Shown here piece by piece: positions 1 to 7,430 of a stretch of DNA of 58,869 nt. The stretch comes from Acetobacteraceae bacterium (GTDB lineage Bacteria > Pseudomonadota > Alphaproteobacteria > Acetobacterales > Acetobacteraceae). The stretch covers positions 1 to 58,869 of the forward strand of contig SHWL01000011.1 of NCBI GenBank assembly GCA_009693865.1, written 5' to 3'. The first letter of the stretch is position 1; each line of letters begins with the position of its first letter. The notes below the pieces were generated by a model that did not search any database, was not told where the DNA came from, and was given only the letters and a program-made list of their open reading frames with translations. The position numbers were made by a program, and so were the translations under genes.

Positions 1-150
1 CCTCTACACATTGATGCAGGTGTTTTCGGTGACAGTATTTGAAAAGGCCTCGATAGAATCTGTGATTTCTCAAACAGCTGACAGTTCCGAACATGTCATG
101 GACGATAACCAATTGAATTTATTCAGCTATTGACCGGACAATAGTGATAC
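1..150 (+). mobile_element. Right end of an IS4-family insertion sequence (5' part outside window)
   Basis: The first 133 bases encode the last ~43 residues of a transposase. They are followed at once by CCGGACAATAGTG, which resembles the terminal inverted repeat (CCGGACAC-AGTG type) I associate with some IS4-family elements. The left end and most of the transposase lie before the window, so completeness, target duplication and family subgroup cannot be judged. The next gene starts only about 7 bases beyond the presumed IS end, so it was either truncated by the insertion or is now transcribed from the IS. Confidence 0.6.
2..133 (+). CDS. IS4-family transposase, C-terminal fragment
   Basis: The frame is open from the window edge to a TGA at 131-133. 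The translation includes LYTLMQVFSVTVFEKASI and ends in a short acidic/polar tail, DDNQLNLFSY. The 'LMQ-LSV-FEK' block followed by a 'NQLNLF' terminus is characteristic of the C-terminus of IS4-type DDE transposases, beyond the catalytic glutamate. Base composition is visibly more A/T rich than the surrounding genes, as expected for an acquired element. Only the tail is present, so activity cannot be assessed. Confidence 0.65.
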   Translation, partial: LYTLMQVFSVTVFEKASIESVISQTADSSEHVMDDNQLNLFSY

Positions 151-153
151 TAC

Positions 154-396
154 ATGATTTTGGAAGCATTCCTCGCGGCCTGCGTTGGCATGGTCGTCCT
201 GCCACTGGCGGTGCGGCTTATCCAGCCGGTATGGCGATATTTCACGCATCCGGAGGCAATTCGCTGGTTCATTGGCCGTCCGGGCGAACAAGTTGAATTT
301 GAACTGACCAGAGACGACAAACGAACCGTCAGGAATATCGCCGAGGCGCTTGAGATCCGATCACGATCCTTGTCGCACGATGGCCCCGCGCACTAA
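154..396 (+). CDS. Small membrane-anchored protein, function unknown
   Basis: This 80-residue protein begins with a hydrophobic segment (about residues 3-30, LEAFLAACVGMVVLPLAVRL) that should span the membrane. A short basic/charged domain follows (about 40-70, with VEFELTRDDKRTVRNIAEAL). Its start lies about 7 bases after the IS4 end, so the original protein may have been longer. It overlaps the next gene by 17 bases in another frame, which suggests translational coupling. One TM helix plus a small soluble domain recalls the 'effector-associated constant components' of bacterial conflict systems, but that is only a topological resemblance. I do not recognise the family. Confidence 0.5.
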   Translation: MILEAFLAACVGMVVLPLAVRLIQPVWRYFTHPEAIRWFIGRPGEQVEFELTRDDKRTVRNIAEALEIRSRSLSHDGPAH

Positions 397-796
397 CCGT
401 GCGCCGGGACCGAGCCCCAAAAAGGGAGATTTCATCGCAGGCGCTGGCGGGGGAGGCCTTCTGGTCTACTGCGCGCAGCACTTCATAGCGGTTCCTTCCA
501 TAAGCCAGGCCGCCGTGTACGCTTGCCCGGCGTTGTCGATATTTTTTATGGGCGCGTATCAAAAACTCAGCGCGTTCCTGCTATTCGGCTGGGAATTCCT
601 CCCGGAAGAATTGGTGCGGAAACGCTTACTCAAAAGGTCGCTGGAAAATGTCTCGGATTGCAGACGGCAATTGGCGATCATTGAAGCTGACCCTCTGGCG
701 ACCGCGGACCATAAGGCGACATTGCGCGCGGACCTGCAAACACTTGAAAGCGCGCATTTCCAGTTACGCCTGAACGGTAACGTCAAAGCTGTCTGA
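380..796 (+). CDS. Membrane protein with C-terminal coiled coil, function unknown
   Basis: The 138-residue reading from ATG 380 is preferred over a TTG at 350. A Gly-rich hydrophobic segment (about 17-40, FIAGAGGGGLLVYC) and a second hydrophobic stretch (about 44-75) form two membrane helices. A charged helical region with heptad-like spacing (about 85-130, RRQLAIIEADPLA onward) follows. It overlaps the preceding small membrane protein, so the two are probably co-expressed. No enzyme motif is visible. Membrane pairs of this shape often accompany an effector, but no partner remains here, perhaps because of the adjacent IS4 insertion. Confidence 0.5.
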   Translation: MAPRTNRAPGPSPKKGDFIAGAGGGGLLVYCAQHFIAVPSISQAAVYACPALSIFFMGAYQKLSAFLLFGWEFLPEELVRKRLLKRSLENVSDCRRQLAIIEADPLATADHKATLRADLQTLESAHFQLRLNGNVKAV

Positions 797-877
797 ATCG
801 CGCCGCCGGCGGGCGGCCCGGATTACGGTCGTCCGCCTCCAGTTCGAATCGCCCGCCTGATGCGCTAACCTCCCGGC

Positions 878-3025
878 ATGCAGCCCCGTGGCCCCATCGA
901 GACGGACATCGTGCTCCTTGGGGCGGGCCACGCTCACGTGGAGGTGTTGCGCCGCTTCGCCTTGCGGCCCGAACCGGGCGTGCGGCTGACGTTGGTCGGA
1001 CGGGAACCGGAGACGCCCTATTCCGGCATGCTTCCTGGCGTGATCCGCGGCGACTACGAACCGCGTGTGGCGCGCATCGATCTCGCCCCCCTCGCCGCCG
1101 CCGCGGGTGCCCGCCTGATCCTTGGCGAGGCCGTGTCGATCCAGCGGCTGGAGCGCACCGTGACGGTGCCTGGCCGGCCGGACATCCCGTTCGATCTGCT
1201 GTCGATCAACGTGGGCGGCGAGCCGTCCGCGCCGCCCGACGGCGGGACCGCGGTCAAGCCGATCGGCCGGTTCCTGGCGCAGTTGGCTCGGATCGAGGCG
1301 GCATTGGATGACCACGCACGGATCGCCGTGGTCGGGGGCGGCCCAGCGGGGGTGGAACTGGCACTGGCACTGGCGCATCGCTACCGGTCGAGGTACCGGC
1401 TCACCCTCGTCTCCGGCAGCGCCGAACCGTTGATCGAGGCGCCCGAGGCCGCGCGCCGGGTCGCGGTCGCGGCGCTGGTCGACATGGGGGTCGAAATTGT
1501 GCGCGGGGCGATGGCGGGCACGTTCCAGGACGGGCGGCTGGCGCTGTCGGATGGCAGTTTCCTCGAAGCCGCCGTTTGTCTGCGCGCGACCGGAGTGGAG
1601 GCGCCGGGGTTCCTGGCTCAGGCGGGGCTGGCCTGCGACGCCAAGGGCTGCGCGCAGGTCGACGCGACTTTGCGCAGCCTGAGCGATCCGGCGATCTTCG
1701 CGGCGGGCGATTGCGCTTCCATTCAGGGTTCGTTGCGGCCCAAAGCGGGTGTCTGGGCTGTGCGGGCGGGCCGGCATCTGGCCGGCAATCTGCGTCTGGC
1801 GGCGCGGCACCGGCCCTTGAAGCGGTGGCGTCCGCAGCGCGAGGCCCTTCTCATCCTGGGTCTGGGCGCGGGCCGGGCGGTAGCCTGGCGGAACGGGTTG
1901 TCGCTGTCCGGCACTGCCATCTGGCGCTGGAAGGACTGGATCGACCGGCGTTGGATGCGGATGTACACCGAAATGCGGATGCCGGCCGATCCCGCCGATC
2001 CGATGCGCTGCGGCGGCTGCGGGGCGAAAGTCGGCGCCGAAGTGCTGGCGGGCGCTCTGGCGGACCTGCCGCGGATTGAGAACAAAGACCTGGTCGTGGG
2101 ACTGGACGCGCCGGACGACGCGGCGGTTCTGCGCGTGCCGCCAGGCCGGTTGCTGGTGCAGTCGGTGGATCATTTCCGCGCGTTTCTCGACGATCCCTTC
2201 CTGTTCGGGCAGGTGGCGGCCGCGCACGCGCTGTCCGACTTGCACGCGATGGGCGCGCGGCCCTGGACGGCTCTGGCGGTCGCGTCGGTGCCGTACGGAC
2301 CTGGGCCAAAAATGCGGGCGGATCTATCGGCGATGCTGCGCGGCGCGACCGAGGTGCTGCGAGCGGAAGGTTGCGCGCTCGTAGGCGGCCATAGCGGCGA
2401 AGCGGAGGAAGCCGCTTTGGGTTTCGCCGTCTCCGGCCTGGCCGACCCCGAGACCCTGACCCGGAAATCCGGGTTGCGGCCAGGGGATCGGCTGATCCTG
2501 ACGAAGCCGCTCGGGACGGGGATCGTTCTGGCGGGTCATATGCGCGGGTTGACGCGGGCGCGGTGGCTGATGGCGGCGATTGACTCGATGCGGCGAAGTA
2601 ACGGGACGGCGGCCCGGGTGTTGCGCGACCACGGCGTCACCGCCTGCACCGATGTCACCGGGTTTGGTCTGGCAGGCCATTTGGGGGAGATGTGCCGGGC
2701 CTCCGCGTTGGCCGCGACGATCTGGCGGGATGCGGTGCCCGTTCTGCCGGGGGCGCTGGAGCTCGCGGCGCAAGGCGTCGAAAGCACTCTGACGCCGGAC
2801 AATTGGCGGGCGGCGCCGAATTTAAGCACCGAGCCACGGGAACGGGTTCTGCTGGATCCGCAGACGTCAGGCGGGCTTCTCGGCGGCGTGCCGGCGGCTC
2901 GGGCGGAGGCGTGCCTGCGGGCACTGATCGAGGCTGGGATGAAGGCGGCGATCATTGGGGTCGTGGAGGAAACGCGGGCGGATGCGCCGATGATCCGGAT
3001 CGCGCCGGGACCGGACGCGGGGTAA
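878..3025 (+). CDS. selD: FAD-dependent oxidoreductase / selenide, water dikinase fusion
   Basis: This 715-residue two-domain protein carries two activities. Residues 1 to about 345 are a pyridine-nucleotide-disulfide oxidoreductase (FAD motif LLGAGHAHVE near 14-22, second dinucleotide motif VVGGGPAGVE near 150). Residues about 370-715 are selenophosphate synthetase, which makes selenophosphate from selenide and ATP. The dikinase active-site loop is CGGCGAKVG (Cys378, Cys381, Lys384), with Cys rather than Sec at the catalytic position. Later SelD landmarks include DDAAV, GGHS and TSGGLL. The oxidoreductase fusion is a known SelD architecture, and the flavin domain presumably reduces or supplies selenium. 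No selA, selB, tRNA-Sec or mnmH lies in the window, so the user (Sec or 2-selenouridine tRNA) is unknown. No obvious operon partner. Confidence 0.9.
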   Translation: MQPRGPIETDIVLLGAGHAHVEVLRRFALRPEPGVRLTLVGREPETPYSGMLPGVIRGDYEPRVARIDLAPLAAAAGARLILGEAVSIQRLERTVTVPGRPDIPFDLLSINVGGEPSAPPDGGTAVKPIGRFLAQLARIEAALDDHARIAVVGGGPAGVELALALAHRYRSRYRLTLVSGSAEPLIEAPEAARRVAVAALVDMGVEIVRGAMAGTFQDGRLALSDGSFLEAAVCLRATGVEAPGFLAQAGLACDAKGCAQVDATLRSLSDPAIFAAGDCASIQGSLRPKAGVWAVRAGRHLAGNLRLAARHRPLKRWRPQREALLILGLGAGRAVAWRNGLSLSGTAIWRWKDWIDRRWMRMYTEMRMPADPADPMRCGGCGAKVGAEVLAGALADLPRIENKDLVVGLDAPDDAAVLRVPPGRLLVQSVDHFRAFLDDPFLFGQVAAAHALSDLHAMGARPWTALAVASVPYGPGPKMRADLSAMLRGATEVLRAEGCALVGGHSGEAEEAALGFAVSGLADPETLTRKSGLRPGDRLILTKPLGTGIVLAGHMRGLTRARWLMAAIDSMRRSNGTAARVLRDHGVTACTDVTGFGLAGHLGEMCRASALAATIWRDAVPVLPGALELAAQGVESTLTPDNWRAAPNLSTEPRERVLLDPQTSGGLLGGVPAARAEACLRALIEAGMKAAIIGVVEETRADAPMIRIAPGPDAG

Positions 3026-3078
3026 CGGTCTGACGTCGCCGCCTCGTGCGAGGGAGAGGGGAAAGGTACCAGGCGAAC

Positions 3079-3492
3079 TCAACAGTTGCGCAACGCGATC
3101 CCGTTTGGCGAATTCATGCCGGTGGCGATCGTTCGAACCTCGCGCTTGCCATCCTTCCCGACGAGAGCATACACCTTCCCCAACAGGCGGGAACTGACGA
3201 AGACGGTGCCTTTGTCGGAAATCCGCAACGACCGTGCGTTGCCGACTCCGGCGGCATGGACTTCGATATTGAAGTTGGCCGGCAGTTTCAGTTTGGCGCG
3301 GGGCAGTTTGTCGGCGGCGGCGCGACCGGCGCGATCTTGGAAGCCGCCTCGTTATCGGGCCGGCCTTGCGCCCAGGATGGCGGCGTGGCTGGCGCCTGCG
3401 CGGCAGTTGGCAACGGGCAATGGGCACGCGATCAGCGCCCCCAAAAGTCCCGCGAATGCCAATTCGCGCGATCGTGTAACAATGGTGGTCAT
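3079..3492 (-). pseudogene. Sorbosone dehydrogenase-like (PQQ-type sugar dehydrogenase), truncated with in-frame stop
   Basis: From ATG 3492 the frame encodes a signal-peptide-like N-terminus (MTTIVTRSRELAFAGLLGAL and a further hydrophobic stretch), then hits TAA at about 3356-3354. In the same frame it continues with LPRAKLKLPANFNIEVHAAG, NARSLRISDKGTVFVSSR and ATGMNSPNGIALRN before a TGA at 3081-3079. That order is the N-terminal signature of periplasmic L-sorbosone dehydrogenase / beta-propeller sugar dehydrogenases. Intact members are about 350-420 residues; here only the first ~90 residues of the mature domain remain. The loss of the 3' two-thirds plus a nonsense codon makes this a decayed gene. 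The lesions are seen directly; the family call is from recalled consensus. Confidence 0.75.
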
Positions 3493-3654
3493 GGCATCCT
3501 CCCATTATTGGTTTTACTTTGCCTTCGCCTGCCGGGGCGGGCGGCCAAGCCGGGGTGGCCAACCGTCCGTTCCCGGATCTTCTGAGGCAATGCGATGCGA
3601 ACGGCCGCGCTGGTAAAGATGCCTTCCATGGCAACAACTTCCGCCACCGAGGCG

Positions 3655-4689
3655 TCACCCCAACGTCTCCCGCGGAACGAATTCGCGCCACCGCCCGGGG
3701 AGGACGGATTGAGCGCCATATCCCGCCAACCGGTCCGCGGTCCGCCCGACCAGGCCGGCGAACGATATATCGCGCGCGGCCAGGAACGCGTCGAGTTCAG
3801 CGATCATACGAGCGATCGCGCCGAATCCTTCATGCATGACGATCGACAGCACCTCGACCGCCGAGGCACCGGACAGCGCCATCCGCGCGACGTCCAGACC
3901 GCTTCGCACACCGTTAGTACCCATCAACGGAAAATCCGCGCCAACGGCACGGCGGCTCAACGCCAGAAACCGGCACACGATCGGCAAAGCCCAGTTCCCG
4001 CCGTAAGCGGCGGACGTGCCCAGAACCGGTGCGAAAGTTTCCAGATCTGGCATCATCGCCATGAACCGCCCCATCATGCAGACCGCGTCCGCGCCGCCCT
4101 CGCGCGCGGCCAATGCCAGCGCGGGCAGGTTCGACGACAACCCGGTCAGCTTGACCCACAACGCCATGTCCCCGGCCGCCGCCTTGACCCGCGCCACCAA
4201 CTCCCGCGGGCGCGCCGGATCGGTTTCCTGAGAGATCGCGCCGGGCGAGGCCTCCGACGCATGCGGCGCGCCGACATTCAGTTCGAACACCCGCAAACCC
4301 GCCGCGCGCGCCATGCCGGCGATTTCGACCGCGCCCTCCACGCCCGCGAACACGATGCTGGCCGCCACGAACCGGCCCGCCGCCGCCGCCTCCCGGTCGA
4401 TCGCGGCGATGGCGCCGAACCAGTCCGCCGTGTCCCGGCCGATCAAACCGGAGCGGTTGAATAACGACCGCGCGCCTTCCAGATCCAGCGTGATGTAGTC
4501 CGCGAGATCGAGTTGCCGCGCCGCCTCGGGCCGTTCGTTCACCGACCTGGCGATGACGCCGGCCGCGCCCGCCGCCAGCGCGGCACGGATACCCGCCTCG
4601 GTCATCACCGGCTCCCCCGAGCCACAGATGACCGGATTTGGCAGGGTCAGGCGCCCGACCTGTGTGACAAGCCGGTTGTTTCCGGACAT
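3655..4689 (-). CDS. Dihydroorotate dehydrogenase-like flavoprotein (PreA/PyrD TIM barrel)
   Basis: The 344-residue protein has the FMN-binding TIM-barrel features of class 1 dihydroorotate/dihydropyrimidine dehydrogenases. These are LPNPVICGSGEPV near the N-terminus, FELNVGAPHA (about 140), LWVKLTGLSSN (about 180) and the phosphate-binding MGTNGVRSGLDVARM with ALSGASAVEV (about 260-285). Such enzymes oxidise or reduce the pyrimidine ring or related heterocycles. No pyr genes adjoin it and it is divergent from an SDR gene, so a catabolic or side-chain role is more likely than UMP synthesis. The classic active-site Cys/Ser loop is not clearly recognisable, so the substrate is open. Confidence 0.75.
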   Translation of the reverse strand: MSGNNRLVTQVGRLTLPNPVICGSGEPVMTEAGIRAALAAGAAGVIARSVNERPEAARQLDLADYITLDLEGARSLFNRSGLIGRDTADWFGAIAAIDREAAAAGRFVAASIVFAGVEGAVEIAGMARAAGLRVFELNVGAPHASEASPGAISQETDPARPRELVARVKAAAGDMALWVKLTGLSSNLPALALAAREGGADAVCMMGRFMAMMPDLETFAPVLGTSAAYGGNWALPIVCRFLALSRRAVGADFPLMGTNGVRSGLDVARMALSGASAVEVLSIVMHEGFGAIARMIAELDAFLAARDISFAGLVGRTADRLAGYGAQSVLPGRWREFVPRETLG

Positions 4690-4765
4690 GGTTATCCTTT
4701 GGGTGCATCCTCTCCGCGGCGCAAAGCCGCCATGGTAGAAGCCCGAGATGTTGGAGGGAACCGCG

Positions 4766-5581
4766 ATGGGAAAACTGGATGGAAAAGTCGCGATCGTGAC
4801 CGGCGCGGGCCGCGGCCTCGGGCGCGCCTACGCCCGCCGCCTCGCCGTCCTGGGCGCGAAAATCGCGGTCACCGACATCAACCTGAAATCTTACGAGGAA
4901 TTCGACGCCGAGGCGAAGTCGATGACCGGCGACAGCACGGTCGCGGAAATCATCGCGGGCGGCGGCGAGGCCATCGGCATCGAAATGGACGTGACCGATG
5001 AACACGCGGTCAACGCGATGGCCGAACAGGTCATGAAGACCTGGGGCCGGATCGACATCCTGGTCGCCAACGCGGGCGGTGGCCGCGGCCGGCCGGTCGA
5101 TACCAAGGCGAGCACGCTCGATTCCGCGCTGCTGCATCTGGTTACGAGCATGAACCTTTATGGCACGGTTTATAGTGTCAACGCCGTCGCGCCGTTCATG
5201 AAACAGCAACGATCTGGCAAGATCGTCACGGTCAGTTCCGTCGCGGGGCTTGGCCCTTCGACGGACGGCGGTTACGCGCATTACGGGGCGGCGAAAGCGG
5301 CCATCGCGCATTACACGAGATATCTGGCGCAGGATCTGGGGCCGCACGGGATCAACGCCAATTGCATTGCCCCGGGTATCATCACGACCGGCCGCATCAT
5401 GGCTACCGTCATGCCGAACCAGGCCGACGCCAACCGCGACCGGACCGAAACGGTGGCGCTGCGCCGCCTTGGCTCGGTCGAGGATTGTGCGAAAGTCGTG
5501 GAATTCCTTTGCACCGATCTGTCCGACTACGTGACAGGCCAGGTCATCGCGATCGACGGCGGAATGATCCGGTCGGTGTGA
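4766..5581 (+). CDS. SDR-family NAD(P)-dependent oxidoreductase
   Basis: A start at ATG 4766 is chosen over an in-frame ATG at 4748 because GGAGGG lies nine bases before it. The 271-residue protein has the Rossmann motif TGAGRGLG near residue 13, NAG in the central sheet (VANAGGG) and the catalytic Ser...Tyr-x3-Lys as VSSVAG...YAHYGAAKAA. It has a longer loop after beta-2 (AEAKSMTGDSTVAE) than minimal SDRs, as in some large-substrate or mycofactocin-associated subgroups. It is transcribed divergently from the dihydroorotate-dehydrogenase-like gene, leaving about 76 bases for both promoters. Substrate unknown. Confidence 0.85.
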   Translation: MGKLDGKVAIVTGAGRGLGRAYARRLAVLGAKIAVTDINLKSYEEFDAEAKSMTGDSTVAEIIAGGGEAIGIEMDVTDEHAVNAMAEQVMKTWGRIDILVANAGGGRGRPVDTKASTLDSALLHLVTSMNLYGTVYSVNAVAPFMKQQRSGKIVTVSSVAGLGPSTDGGYAHYGAAKAAIAHYTRYLAQDLGPHGINANCIAPGIITTGRIMATVMPNQADANRDRTETVALRRLGSVEDCAKVVEFLCTDLSDYVTGQVIAIDGGMIRSV

Positions 5582-5590
5582 CAGGCAGCG

Positions 5591-5755
5591 GGATTTTCGA
5601 TCTGATTGCACGGGACAACCTCCTCCCTCGTCATGGCCCGGCTTGTCCGGGCCACCTGTTCCAGCACAGTTCCGCGACCGGTGACCCGGACAAGCCGGGC
5701 CATGACGATTTGGACAATACCGGCCGACACAACCAAATTGGAAAACGCTCCAGCG
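5591..5755. repeat. Composite palindromic intergenic repeat (copy A)
   Basis: The core 5629-5707 is an imperfect inverted repeat: CGTCATGGCCCGGCTTGTCC ... and its complement ending GCCGGGCCATGACG. It is nested inside outer arms, TTTTCGATCTGATTGCA on the left and CAACCAAATTGGAAAACG on the right, giving about 165 bases of near-palindrome. It lies between the convergent ends of the SDR and decarboxylase genes. The same core recurs near 24.5, 30.8, 40.3 and 57.2 kb. Confidence 0.85.
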
Positions 5756-5845
5756 CCAGGGCCGCGCCCCGGGGCGGCACGGCCCGCCGAGCGCAAGGTT
5801 CTCGCCATCGCATCAATCCGGGGGCAGAAGCGGTGATGCCGAAAT

Positions 5846-7264
5846 TCAAACAGACGTGAGATCGTTGGCGCCACGCACCTGACGCCAGGCGGCGCGGATC
5901 GCATCGGTCGTTCGCCGCGCGTCATGTTCGGTAGTCGGTGCGGAGATCACCGACAACCGCATCACCCAATGACCGCGCCAGCGGGCACCGCCCGCGAACA
6001 GGATGCCATCAGCCTGAATCCGCGCGATCGTTTCGGCGGTCAGACGATCAGCGTCGCCGTCCTCGCCAAATCGTACGATGATTTGGTTCAGCACGACATC
6101 GTTCAGTACGTGAACGCCGGGTTCCGCCGCCAAAACGCGTGCCATGTCCGATGCCAGCGCGACATGGTGTCCGACCATCGCCGCGATTCCCTCACGACCA
6201 AGATGCCGGATCATCGCGTACGTCGAAAACCCGCGAGCCCGGCGCGACAATTCCGGCACGAAATGGGTGGGATCGCGTTCACCCTCGCTGACCGGCGGCA
6301 GGTAGCTCGCGGCGATGGTCATGGCATCGCGATGCGCCTCCGCGTCGCGCACGATCGCATACCCGCAGTCATAGGGAGTCTGGAGCCATTTATGGCCATC
6401 GGTCGCCCATGAGTCCGCGAGGTCCAGGCCAGCGGCGAGCGGCTTCGTCGCGGCATTCGCGCGCGCCCAAAGACCGAAGGCGCCATCGACGTGGACCCAG
6501 GCCCCAAGCGCCCGCGCGCGCGGCAGGATTTCCTCGATCGGATCGAACGCGCCGGTGTTGAGTTGGCCCGCCTGCGTGGCGACGATCATCGGACCGCTCA
6601 GCCCCTCGACGGCGCGCGCGAAGGCATCGGCGCGCATCCGGCCCTGATCGTCGGTCGCGACCCGGATCACCCGGTCGTGCCCGAGGCCGAGAAACTGCAA
6701 CGCGGAAAACACCGTCGTGTGGGCGTCATCGCCAATCACGACATGGATCGGTGGCGCGCCGAACAGGCCATTCGCGTTGACGTCCCAGCCAACCTGTTTC
6801 AACACCGCGCCACGCGCGGCGGCCAGACCGACATAGTTCGCCGCCGTCGCGCCCGTCACGAACCCGACCGAGGCGTGACGCGGCAAATCCAGCACATCCA
6901 ACAGCCACCGCGCCGCCACCGTTTCCACCGCCGAAGCCGCTGGGCTTGCGAAATGATTGGCCGCGTTCTGCCCCCAGGCGGAAGTCAGGAAATCCGCCGC
7001 GACGCCCATCGGATGCGAGGCGCCGATCACCCAGCCAAAGAACCTCGGTCCGGTCATGGAACGAAGGCCCGGGGTCGCGGCGGTCACGAGTTCATCCAGA
7101 ACGGTCTCGGCGGGCTGACCGGTTTCCGGCGTTGGCGCGTCGAACATCGCCAATGAATCGGCATAGGAACAAGGGTTCCCGATCGGGTCCGCCATTGCCT
7201 CCCGATACGCCGCCGCGCGATCGGCGGCACGAGCGAACAGCGCGCGGGGGTCAGGTAAGGCCAT
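5846..7264 (-). CDS. PLP-dependent (group II, aromatic amino acid type) decarboxylase
   Basis: The 472-residue protein (ATG at 7264; an in-frame GTG lies at 7273) matches the aromatic-L-amino-acid/glutamate decarboxylase fold-type I family. FVTGATAANY binds the cofactor phosphate, HVDGAFG supplies the Asp that contacts the pyridine nitrogen (about residue 260), and TDGHKWLQTPYDCG carries the Schiff-base Lys (about 292). The product would be an amine plus CO2 from an aromatic amino acid or a related substrate. It stands alone, with a small inverted repeat (GGAACAT...ATGTTCC) just upstream that may be its operator. Some homologues are amine synthases or aldehyde synthases, so substrate is uncertain. 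Confidence 0.85.
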   Translation of the reverse strand: MALPDPRALFARAADRAAAYREAMADPIGNPCSYADSLAMFDAPTPETGQPAETVLDELVTAATPGLRSMTGPRFFGWVIGASHPMGVAADFLTSAWGQNAANHFASPAASAVETVAARWLLDVLDLPRHASVGFVTGATAANYVGLAAARGAVLKQVGWDVNANGLFGAPPIHVVIGDDAHTTVFSALQFLGLGHDRVIRVATDDQGRMRADAFARAVEGLSGPMIVATQAGQLNTGAFDPIEEILPRARALGAWVHVDGAFGLWARANAATKPLAAGLDLADSWATDGHKWLQTPYDCGYAIVRDAEAHRDAMTIAASYLPPVSEGERDPTHFVPELSRRARGFSTYAMIRHLGREGIAAMVGHHVALASDMARVLAAEPGVHVLNDVVLNQIIVRFGEDGDADRLTAETIARIQADGILFAGGARWRGHWVMRLSVISAPTTEHDARRTTDAIRAAWRQVRGANDLTSV

Positions 7265-7285
7265 GCGGCCCACAGGTGTCGTCGC

Positions 7286-7305
7286 GGAACATCATGAAAT
7301 GTTCC
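7286..7305 (-). promoter_or_regulatory. Inverted repeat upstream of the decarboxylase gene
   Basis: A perfect 7-bp dyad, GGAACAT-N6-ATGTTCC, is centred about 31 bases before the decarboxylase start. It lies within the only non-coding DNA between that gene and the phosphomannomutase gene. It could be a repressor site or a 5' leader hairpin; the sequence alone does not decide. Confidence 0.35.
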
Positions 7306-7430
7306 GTGTTGGAAAGCCGGATCGAAAACGCGGCGCGGGGATCGTCATGGTCCCAACATCGCAATCGATGGCGCCAGATGGCATCGACGTCATGACCGAA
7401 CCCTCCCGTCATCTCGGGGACGATACCGGA

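Noticed and set aside
806-856. tRNA-like stretch GGCGGGCG ... GTTCGAATCGCCCGCC before selD
   Set aside because: The ends pair over 8 bases and a TTCGAAT is present, but only ~50 bases separate them and there is no T-stem, D-arm or anticodon arm; not a tRNA and not convincing as a tRNA-Sec relic.
764-2245. 493-codon leftward frame opposite selD
   Set aside because: Antisense shadow in G/C-rich DNA: Arg/His/Gln/Pro-rich product without domain signatures, while the forward frame has all SelD motifs.
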